Source of the DNA: Asparagopsis taxiformis
Lineage: Eukaryota; Rhodophyta; Florideophyceae; Bonnemaisoniales; Bonnemaisoniaceae
Direction of reading: 5' to 3'
Assembly: GCA_030407315.1 (NCBI GenBank)
Contig: JALQPE010000101.1
Coordinates: forward strand, 1 to 64,000
DNA: 64,000 nt
The number at the start of each line of letters is the position of its first letter. Positions within the stretch are counted from its first letter, which is position 1. The position numbers and the translations under genes were made by a program. Positions 12,195-20,800 of the stretch are shown here, piece after piece. The notes below the pieces were generated by a model. The model searched no databases, was not told the DNA's origin, and was given only the letters and a program-made list of their open reading frames with translations.

Positions 12195-12910
12195 AACAAC
12201 ACAATGTGTTACCTAATGCCGCCTACAGCCGTCCATACCATTCCTATACCCTGTTTCCTGACTTCATAATTCCTTCCTCACCCTTCCCTAGGTCGGAAAA
12301 GGACGGAAGTCCCTGCCGCTTACAGCGGAAGCAATTTACCAGGGATGCTTACAGCAAAGTCATCGTTACGATGACTTTGCTGTAAGAAAATAAATCATTA
12401 CAGCAGCCATGATTTTTTACCCGGTAAAAAAATTCTTGGCCACTGTAATTGAAACGCTTTCTTACAGCAAAGTCATCGTAACGATGACTTTGCTGTAAGA
12501 AAATAAATCATTACAGCAGCCACGATTTTTCACCCGGTAAAAATTCTTGCTGATTTTTTACCCGGTAAAATTTCTTTGGCCACTGCAATGGAAACGTTTC
12601 CTTACAGCAAAGTCATCGTTACGATGACTTTGCTGTAAGAAAATAAATCATTACAGCTGCCATGATTTTTTTACCCGGTGAAAAAATTCTTGGCCACTGT
12701 AATGGAAACGCTTTCTTACAGCAAAGTCATCGTAACGATGACTTTGCTGTAAGAATCCCCGGTAAACGGCTTCCGCTGTAAGGGGCTGAGAGTTCCGTCC
12801 CCCTCCCACCTAGGGAAGGGTGAGCAAGGAATTGGGAAGTCAGGAACATGGCTCAGCAGAACGTTTGTACGGCTGTGAGTGGCTTCCAGGAGCATTCTGT
12901 GTCATGTGTT
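12195..12910. repeat. palindrome module 4: long foldback with four hairpins
   Basis: Four hairpins (12348-12386, 12461-12499, 12601-12639, 12715-12753) with TTA and TAA centres lie between arms CCGCTTACAGCGGAAGC (from 12317) and its near reverse complement ending at 12784. Beyond these, the flanks remain diverged inverted repeats, for example CCTGACTTCATAATTCCTT on the left against AAGGAATTGGGAAGTCAGG on the right, out to about 12195 and 12910. The unit looks like a foldback or MITE-like element of about 700 bp. Confidence 0.7.
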
Positions 12911-13215
12911 ATCTCAGCAACGTCTCTTATAGTCGAACCTCACGGGTTGTCAAGGTCTAAAACTAGTCCCCCCTACGGTCTAGCTAGTGAAATCATGTAA
13001 AGTTGTAGACTAATACAAAAATGTAGCAATCAATAGGCTTAGTAGCACTAAACTATGACATGAAGGTCAGATGTATAGATGAAAATAGAAAGGTGGGCTA
13101 AGCGAATAATGTTGAGATGAGAAAGACAGAACTTCATAGCAGGGAACAATAGCATAGGTTTTAATACTTCTCGTATGCTATCTATTGCTCCTGTCATACT
13201 TTTAATATTCGACGG

Positions 13216-15380
13216 TGTGGATGTGGTCCGTGAGGACGTCCTTCTCAGTCTTCAAGTAGATGTGGCCGCGCGTGGGCAGACCATAGACTAAATTCTGCTC
13301 CCACAGGAAGATCTCCTCACCTGAAGCCGACCCCGTAATGGTAAAGGTCACCGCGATCAACTAAGACGGAATAGGGTGGCACATAAAAGTGGTTAACGGG
13401 AACCTTCCACATGTCGGCGTCCGTATGGACCAGGCATACATGACTATAAGGTGCAGCTACTATAAAGAACCCATCGGATCCGCTCGACATCATGAAATAG
13501 GATGGGGATTGGGTAGGTCCGACTCCTCAAAATTGGGATACTCAGAAGTCCGTGTGCCCATCCTGGTCCGCAGCCCCATCTGTTTTAAGAAGCAGCCGTA
13601 ATCCTGTCTTCGGGAAAAAGACAGGATCCTCACCCTCCATTCCCAACTTCAAGAAATCCGCACAAACACCAAGAGCAAGCTCTGCCACCAACTTGTTCCT
13701 GTACATATCCAAATTCCCCTCCTCCAGCTTGTCGCACAATTCACACCGCGGCAGGGGGAGTCGCCCACGACCACCATCTATGCGGTCCTTCGCAGCACCC
13801 ACGTTGTGGATGAAATGCCACGGCGAAGGATCAAAACCGGGCTTGGCGAAATCTGGGGGCTCGTCCTGTGGTTTCCTGTCTTCATAATCAGAATCAGACT
13901 GCTGGGAGGGTTTCTGTGGCTTTTCAACCTCCTCAACCAGCTGGAACTGTCGAGAAAAGTGACTGAAGAGGTCATGCGTCGCGCTACCAGCCGTGGACGA
14001 CTGCAAGAGGCCTTCCACAACAACCACCCCCATGTTGTCCAGCAACGCCGCTTCACCGCAAAGTACTATTCCACCACCGAGTCCTCAGCACCTGGCGATG
14101 CAGCTGCCAGGAATGCTGCCGCCTTTATTTCCGCCCGCACCGTCTCTACCGTCGTAATTTCCATGTAGTACTTCATCGGGCTACCAGACGCAATTGCGCT
14201 GGGGAGAACGGCGGCCACATTCTCATCGACGATACTGTCGGGAATAGGATTTTCATGGGCGTCGTCGAACTGGAGAATCGGCTCCCGAGAACGTCCTCTG
14301 GAAGCCGACTTGGATTTCTTTGACGACGACTTTGATGAAGTCTCACTGAGCTTCCTCTTTTAAAAGTACCAAATTTGGTAGAGGGCTCGGGCGTCGCAGA
14401 AGCGGTTTCCCAGTTGCGCTTCCCAAGGATGGAGCTTTTACCCGCATCCTTGGGTGCGCTCTCCAGCTCGACGACCTGAACAGGGCTCGCACCACCCGCC
14501 GTCGCTGTTCCACCACGACCGGAACGACTCTCTTTCAGGCAGGTACTCCTTTTGGGCATCACTTTCCCAGAAGTTTCCACTCCGGACGATGCAGACACGA
14601 CAGGGGTAGTGGCAGAAACAGAGGCAGCCTCGGAATAGCTGGAAGAATCTAATTGAGGTGGTACTACCTAAATTGGATTCTTCAAAGGCAAAGGAATGGA
14701 GGATGAAGGGATGGTCAGGGAAATGGAAGGGGAAGGGATGGCGGAATCATGACCACATGTGACTGGGAGCGCAGCATGTGGGATGTGTGGGTCCACCACG
14801 TAAAATTGTTTCCGCATTTACATGTCGCGGTAGCCAGTTACGCGCAGGAGCATTTTCCTGGCGTCCTTTCAAAACATAGACTTCCGATTGGGAAAGATGT
14901 TCTCAAACTTGGAGCCATTGGGAGGGCCTTCCTTGGGATGTAAGTCCGCTCAGAACCCCTTCTTGGGCACCATCAGCGCAAAAACTTCGACAACGCGTGA
15001 GTGAATGTCGAAGCTCTTGCTCGGGTCACCCACGCTGGGAATGGAGCCATCCAGCATCCTCAACACATCCGAAACGTTCCAATACTCGGCCACCTCCTTC
15101 ACGTACCCGAAGATTTCCAACAAACCAGCAATCCATTCCTGCCCAATGGTACCAACCGAGTTCGGTTTCAGCCCGGCCCACCAACGGCTACAAGTGTAGT
15201 ACGCCGTCATCTCGAGGTTGACACAATTTTGGACGTCCGGAGCACCCCTAAACGATCCGTTGAACAAAAATTTCACCGTACACCCAGCCAGATTCTCCGT
15301 CGAAGAGAACTGCACGAACTCTGGCCTGTTCGGAATAGTTTTCTGCAGCCAAATCCGTTTTCAAGAATTGCTCCATCGTT
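13216..15380 (-). pseudogene. decayed gene with 2OG-Fe(II)-dioxygenase-like C-terminal part
   Basis: Minus-strand reading from about 15380 to 13216 gives long coherent stretches broken by stops and frame changes. There is an N-terminal region with aromatic and Cys residues (CSRWWAGLKPNSVGTIGQEW near 15150-15210), a low-complexity Ser/Lys linker (14598-14173), then a C-terminal region. That region has HTDF near 13545, a GDLYHYG-type segment near 13340 and RGHIYLKTE near 13250. An HxD, a later His and then an Arg in this order resemble the iron- and 2-oxoglutarate-binding residues of 2OG dioxygenases; this is pattern recognition only. At least three frameshifts or stops make it non-functional. 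It lies inside the 14.5-kb insertion and may be captured host sequence or old transposon cargo. Confidence 0.45.
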
Positions 15381-15399
15381 GCAGACTTCTTCAACCACT

Positions 15400-17230
15400 A
15401 GCCAACGACCTCTGATATTCACTTTGCGAGGTTCAACTTGCACTTCAGACGAACTATACTGGGCAATATTGATGCATGTCTCGCTTGCTGAAGGAGATTT
15501 ACTCTTTTCCGCTACTTCTCCGCTATAGTGCAGAATTATATTTCTCCGCCACTAAATTCAACCATTAAGAAACCTTTCCTGGCTTTCATTCGATCCAATG
15601 AACTGTTTCACCACAATGATTTGTCCTATGCTCATTACTTTATGCACAATGATTGCTATTTCATCCGGGCTCGACCTACTCAATATCGTTTTGCTATCTT
15701 GTATCGCATTCCCTAAACACCATCCTGGCCAAGACGTATCCACTTCCGTTTGTTACGCAGTGATGCTCTAAGCACTAATACTGAATCTGATTTTCTCATG
15801 CACGTAGTTCCTACTCGTATACTCTACCATATTCTCGGCCCTATTCACAAGGTGAAAACACGATGTCTCGTTGAATCGTACTCGGTGTGATATCTTAAAT
15901 TAGGATACATTTTTATATTGCAATGCAGACTCACTGCTCGCTTGAAACATGAAAATTATAAAAATTCTTCGACACTGCTGTTTCCTAACCGCCACCATCC
16001 ACGTGGCCCGCTTTGACTGCCTGCCAAGTGTACTCGGAGCATACAATGACGTTATCGATATATACCATCCACATCATCACTGGAAGCGCGGACTCCTCGT
16101 CCAGGAAAGTGCGCCATTTTTCTTACTCTTCACCTCCGCCTGTCCTGTAGGCCCCATATGCTAGTGTTTTTCCTATATTTCTGTAGTGATGACGTCATTC
16201 TAGACAATAAAAGGCGGTAGAAGATACGATAATGTGCGCCTCCTCTGCCAGATCATGTGCTTCCAAGCGTAATTCGCAGCCTAGGTATCGTTTTTCTGGG
16301 CCTCCCATCGCACCGCTCCGTTTCAAACTCATCCCTCTATTGTTCTCCTACACGTCATTTCCGCCCGTAGAGTACTACTTAAACGAAAGATTCTGGAAAT
16401 CCCTGTTTCCATCTTCATATCCGTCGGAAACAAAGCAACAACCCTGGCCGTGGAAGCCGTATAGATCATCTAAACTGCTTCCAAAGCGTAAGTTTTAGAT
16501 CATCAATACGGCTTCCAAGGCCAAAGTTGTTGCTTTGTCTCCGACGGATATGAACCATGATGGTACGTTTCCACAACTCACGCCACTAACCCAGTTTTCT
16601 ATTCGTTTTCTCTTTCTCAGGTTTCCAGTCGGTGAGTGTTCCACTTCTACTTTCATTTATCTTTCTCTCTTACCACTTCTCCACTAATTTTCTTTTCTGC
16701 CTGTGAGTACATATCTCAATTTGGGATGCAATGGTATTTGTTAAGGTACGTTAGTCTCCTAATCACCATCAATTTCCCTCTCCAATTCAACGTCACTAAC
16801 TTGTTTCCTTTCTATACATCATTTTTTCTTCTTCTCTTCATTTCCTAGCTTATTCATGCAGCTCAATCAGTTGATAGATTTCTAGACTTTTCTAGTAGTT
16901 TTAGTTTTACTCGTCGGAATAGTGTTAGTTGTAGTAGCATTTTTAACATAGGGATTGTTTATTCTCAATGTAGCCTGCGCAAATAAACAAATCCAGAGTG
17001 AAGCTTCCCATATCGCACCCTCTTAGATTGCTACCTATCCTACCGCGTATACCTCTCGCTAGCTCATAGTCACTACGAAATAAAAATTCCTAGCCGTACT
17101 ATTCTGTCCATTCCCATATGAATACCGTCCATGCCCCATCCTCATAGCGCTAGAACTGCCTTCCTCTACCCCAGAAAGATGCCCACGACAGCGTGACGCT
17201 CCATCTCATCCACCACTCCCAGACACCGAA
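15400..17230. other. no gene seen apart from one long hairpin
   Basis: Only short, unconvincing open frames are present. The one structured item is the hairpin at 16416-16552, listed separately. Pyrimidine-rich stretches around 16600-16860 give hydrophobic peptides in one frame but show no domain. Confidence 0.5.
16416..16552. ncRNA. 137-nt near-perfect hairpin, small-RNA-precursor-like
   Basis: Arms at 16416-16477 and 16491-16552 are reverse complements over about 62 bp with roughly seven mismatches, separated by a 13-nt loop. The conserved arm core includes ACAAAGCAACAAC and TGGAAGCCGTAT. Length, mismatch level and short loop resemble a plant-type miRNA or hairpin-siRNA precursor. A MITE folded on itself is the alternative. 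Nothing shows that it is transcribed. Confidence 0.4.
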
Positions 17231-17945
17231 TTTTACTATATCAGGACACTACTTTTACTGTCTCCAGGTGCTGCCCAGGGCAGCACGAAATACTGTCTCC
17301 AGGTGCTGCCCAGGACAGCACAAAGTACTATCTCCAGGTGCTGCCCAGGGCAGCACAAAGTACTGTCTACAGGTGCTGCCCAGGGCAGCACAAAGTACTG
17401 TCTACAGGTGCTGCCCAGGGCAGCACGAAATACTGTCTACAGGTACTGCCCAGGGCAGCACAAAGTACTGTCTACAGGTACTGCCCAGGACAGTGAAAAT
17501 CACTGTCTCCAGGTACTGCCCAGGACAGTGAAAATCACTGTCTCCAGGTACTGCCCAGGACAGTGAAAATCACTGTCTCCAGGTACTGCCCAGGACAGTG
17601 CACCGTGTTGGTTCCATCTATTGTCCCAGGCAGCGTATTTCACTATCCGGCCATGTTGCCTTGGCCAATACAAAACACTATCCGCCAACACTGCCCAGTA
17701 CAGTAAATTACATCATATCCAACTATTGAATAAATCATTAATTTTTACTGTCTCCATTCACTGCCTCAGACAGTACTGTGAGACAGTGTTTTTTACTGTC
17801 TGCAGACAGTGTTCCGTACTGTCTGCCAGACAGTGCAAATCACTGTCTCCAAGTGTGGCATTAATTTTCATTTGCCGCATAGTGATTTTTACTGTCTCAG
17901 ACAGTAAAAATCACTGTCTCGCAGTACTGTCTGAGGCCCCCTTTT
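17230..17945. repeat. right subterminal array of the 14.5-kb element
   Basis: Copies of ACAGTRAAAATCACTGTC and related half-sites recur in both orientations up to the terminal repeat. They mirror the left array at 3451-3800. The first half of the array has been amplified into the 35-bp minisatellite. Confidence 0.65.
17261..17610. repeat. 35-bp minisatellite, 10 units
   Basis: Ten consecutive 35-bp units start at 17261 and repeat every 35 bp. Units 1-6 carry the palindrome-like GTGCTGCCCAGGGCAGCAC; units 7-10 carry GGACAGTGAAAATCACTG, which merges into the subterminal motif. Open frames across this array are repeat artefacts. Confidence 0.9.
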
Positions 17946-17958
17946 CAACACCGTAGTG
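17946..17958 (-). repeat. right terminal inverted repeat of the 14.5-kb element
   Basis: CAACACCGTAGTG is the exact reverse complement of 3425-3437 and abuts the interrupted gypsy RT frame. Confidence 0.7.
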
Positions 17959-18774
17959 TCATACGTTTTTGCAAATTTCCCAGAAAGCTGCGCAGCTGCG
18001 TTTTTCGTCCGTCGATACGTCGCATCGCGCAGCGCGTCGCCTTCGTTCGTCGGTACGGATGGTTCCCACGGCGAATAAGTATGTCCCAATAGTCCACCGT
18101 GCCTGTGAAGAACTCAGTCCCTTCGCGATTTAAGCGAACGCCAGCGCGTCCGAGGATTCCCAGTATCTCGTCCGCCGTGATGCACGTTGCGCGTTTACCG
18201 TCGGCGGAGAAGATGATTACGTCATCCAGTAGAAAGCAGTGCTGCCATTTCACGTTCGCGAGGAAGATCGAGCGCGCGCTGAAACGTGCGGGCGCGTTTC
18301 GACAGTTCGAAGGGCATGCGGGCGGAAGCGATACGTACCAACATGCGACGTAAACGTAGTCTTGTCGCGGTCGGCGGTGCGCTACTGGGATCTGCCAGTA
18401 TCCCGAGTTGCAGTCCAGCGTAGTGAAAAACGTCGCGTTACCGAGCGAATCGACGCAATCGTCCATGCGTGGAATCGGATACCGTCCTTTACGGTAGCGG
18501 CGTTAATAGGCGGTAGTCCGATGCAGAAGCGGGAAGTCCCGTCCTTCTTAGGCACGACTACGACCGGGCTCGCCCGTTCCGATGTAGCATGTTCGATCCT
18601 CCGGCCGCGGAGCATCTTATCCACTTGCGTACGGATAATTTCGCGCGACGCGTGTCCGGCGCGGTACGGTGGTTGGTTGACGGGGGTCGCCCCCGAACCA
18701 GTTCGATGCGGTGTTTGTCGGCGTGGATGGCTCCGAGCGTGCCATTCCACATTCGCTCGTGCTTTCCGCAGCAT
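17959..18774 (-). pseudogene. Ty3/gypsy reverse transcriptase, 5' half of the split element
   Basis: The minus strand reads SPVVVVPKKDGTSRFCI, then TTLDCNSGYWQIPVAHRR, LLDDVIIFSADGKR (the RT active-site region, with Leu where Tyr or Phe is usual before xDD) and a YWDI-to-RSFLGNLQKRM segment (usually YLGH to FLG). This is the conserved order of gypsy RTs, which copy element RNA into DNA. The part between the fingers and the LLDD motif is shifted in frame, so the gene is broken. It ends at the 14.5-kb insertion and resumes at 3424. Confidence 0.8.
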
Positions 18775-19074
18775 CTCGATAAGTCGCGCGTGTAGGTCAT
18801 CGTCTACCGCTCATCGCGTAGCGTCGCGCGTAAGAGGTCTTCCCATGCGGCGTCGCGTTCGCAATCCCGTCGGCTTCGCGCGGGTCCGGCGGGTTCGTCG
18901 CGTCGCGTGGCGTCGCATCCGTCGGGCGGTCGGAGTGCCTCTTGTGCAACTTGTAGGCAACCTACGGGGTTGGGCACCGCGGCGCCCAGCTTCATGCTTT
19001 GAGCAATACCTGTAGGCGGGTGCCGGCGTTGTTGCACATGCAACACTGAAAGGCACGTTCTTTTAACCTGCGTT

Positions 19075-19404
19075 TCAACCATTGGCTAGACGCAACAACT
19101 TCTGTCCGTAGAGGTCGGGTCGCGGGTATCGTAATGCAGCGTCCGTCAGCGCCCGTGGTGACTTCGATGGCGCGCGTCGCGCGTGCGCGAATCGACGTGC
19201 GACGCGCAACGCGGATTGGTGCGAATTCTGTCGGTCGGGTAGTCTTGGGGTCAGTGCGCGGCGCGGTTTCGTCGGCGTTCGTGGGAGCATCGAACGTGGT
19301 CTCCATAGCGGGTCGCAACGCGCGCTGCGGCCCATATAGATCATCCGAACCACACGGTCGGTGAAGTCTGCTCCCAGAATGCAAGGGACGGATAAGCGCG
19401 GCAT
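19075..19404 (-). pseudogene. Ty3/gypsy aspartic protease-end region (remnant)
   Basis: The segment VPCILGADFTDRVVRMIYMG resembles the C-terminal half of retropepsins, where an ILGADF motif is typical. It lies upstream of the RT on the same strand, as expected for gag-protease-RT order. The rest of the frame is low-complexity Arg/Pro/Ala. The DSG-type active site could not be placed with confidence. Confidence 0.5.
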
Positions 19405-19449
19405 CCAGGAAAGTTTTGGAGGTGCGCGCGGGCACCTAGAAGAACGCTA

Positions 19450-20800
19450 AGCCGCAACGACGTAGCACGGCGATTCCGTCAGCGCCCGTGAAATTCTCTC
19501 CTTGCATCGAATGGCGCACCATTTTCGCGGTTTAGCCAATTCGCTCGCAATTGTTCGGTTAAACGCGCGGTCCGTATTACGCAAGCGATACGTGCGGTAC
19601 GAAGCGCGCGCGTGAACAGCTCGTTCAACGGCTTGATCTCTACCAGCCCAGGATGTGCGGGTCCATCGTCGCTATCCGAACGCGGGTGGTCGGCGAATGA
19701 CAGGTCCTGGCGCGCCAGTTCCAGCCATCCTTCGGGGTCCGCGTTTGCGCGCGTAGTTCGTAGGGGTCGCCGCGCTGCGGTTTCGGCGTTCGGTTTTCGC
19801 GCGCAGCGACGTTCGCGCGTTCAATTGTGCTCCTCGCGGGAGTCCATCGTAGTGACGATTAGTTTGGACTTTTTCGCCCTCATCTGAGCCGTCAATCCAC
19901 GTATTGGCCTTTGATAGCGCGGTCCACTGCAGCTCGTACTTCACCCTGGAGCATGCATTGGAACGTAGGGTCGTCCACTACTTGTCGACCAAGCTCGGAA
20001 GCGTTGCGGACGGCGTAGCGTGCACGTCAGAAACGCGGAACTCGGCTTCGCGCTTCGTTTGCGGCGCCATCGTCGGACGTTTGCGCGTCGTCGTCGATGC
20101 TCGCGAGCGCTTGCGTCGGTAACGGCGGCCACGGAGAAGCGGTAGGGTCAGGGATATGTGAAGCGACCAGCGCGTCGACTGCGTGCGTTTGCGACGCGAC
20201 TGGCGGCGGTTCGGTCGGCGCGTTCGATCGCTCGGGCGCGGATGGGTCCATCGGCGCGGTTGCGTTCGATCGTCGCCTAGGGAAAAGGGAAAAAGGGATG
20301 ATGGGGAGGAGAAAAGGGGAATTCGGCGCGCGTCAAAATCTCGCGTCGGCGCGTCGAAAAATTGGCAAGTAAAAAGGGAAGCGCTCCCGAAAATTGTCTG
20401 CGTATCGGGCGCGCGTAGTAAGGGTGAGGGGGACGAGTTCGCTCGCAGGAGGGCTTCTTCCTCGCTCGGAACGCGCAAAGACGGGTCTCGATCGTCCGCG
20501 AACCCAATATTTTCGGCACCGCCGAACCCGCGTTAGGTTGCGAACTAGCGCGCGCACGCGCTGCGCCGTCGATCGCGTCGTTCCGCGCTGCGAATCGTCG
20601 TAGTAGAGGTAGGGTAGTTATACAAACCAGAGAGGCTATAGCACCGCTTCCGGGATAGCGATACGCGCGCACGCGTCCATCGCCCTCGCTGTCGCGCACG
20701 ACGACGGATAAAAGAAGAATTAGAGTAAGCGATAGGTTTGGCGTCCCGTGTTTCCCCAAGCGGAGTTTCTGTCTTCGCTGAGTTCGCACGTCGGTTCACG
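19450..20800 (-). pseudogene. probable gypsy gag region, unrecognisable
   Basis: This GC-rich stretch precedes the protease and RT on the minus strand and has several overlapping open frames rich in Arg, Ala and Thr. No zinc knuckle or capsid motif could be identified. It is assigned to the gypsy element by position and composition only. Confidence 0.3.

Larger units (their letters stand above)
9232..12320. repeat. diverged ~1-kb higher-order repeat, three copies, each followed by a hairpin module
   Basis: Related blocks start near 9232, 10307 and 11207. Each runs from a CTCATGYCT(C/G)T start, through a segment around a GCACCA motif (near 9535, 10608 and 11930), to a CTCACCCTTCCC motif just before a hairpin module. 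The first two starts are about 1075 bp apart and the next two about 900 bp. Much of the difference matches one extra hairpin unit in the first interval. The third copy is interrupted near 11430-11860 by an internal transposon end and a 172-bp repeat unit. Confidence 0.55.
3425..17958. mobile_element. 14.5-kb nested DNA-transposon-like insertion (CACTA-like termini) inside the gypsy element
   Basis: The borders are the 13-bp inverted repeat CACTACGGTGTTG at 3425-3437 and its exact reverse complement at 17946-17958. Both lie exactly where the minus-strand gypsy reading frame is interrupted: the RT frame stops at the right border and the RNase H frame starts at the left. Removing the insertion restores continuous RT-to-RNase H order. 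Next to each terminus is an array of palindromic ACAGTAAA/TTTACTGT motifs, as in the subterminal binding arrays of CACTA (En/Spm) elements. The target duplication is ambiguous: a 1-bp T, or TCA if two bases of the left repeat count as target. No transposase was found, so this is a non-autonomous or composite element. CACTA membership is inference from the termini. Confidence 0.6.

Noticed and set aside
8094..12753. Regularly repeated palindromes that might be taken for a CRISPR array.
   Set aside because: The spacers are not unique or constant in length, the units are perfect palindromes nested in inverted repeats, and the DNA is eukaryotic.
17193..17566. Two overlapping open frames of 87-112 codons.
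   Set aside because: They are translations of the 35-bp minisatellite, whose unit is not a multiple of three; this gives long frames in several phases.
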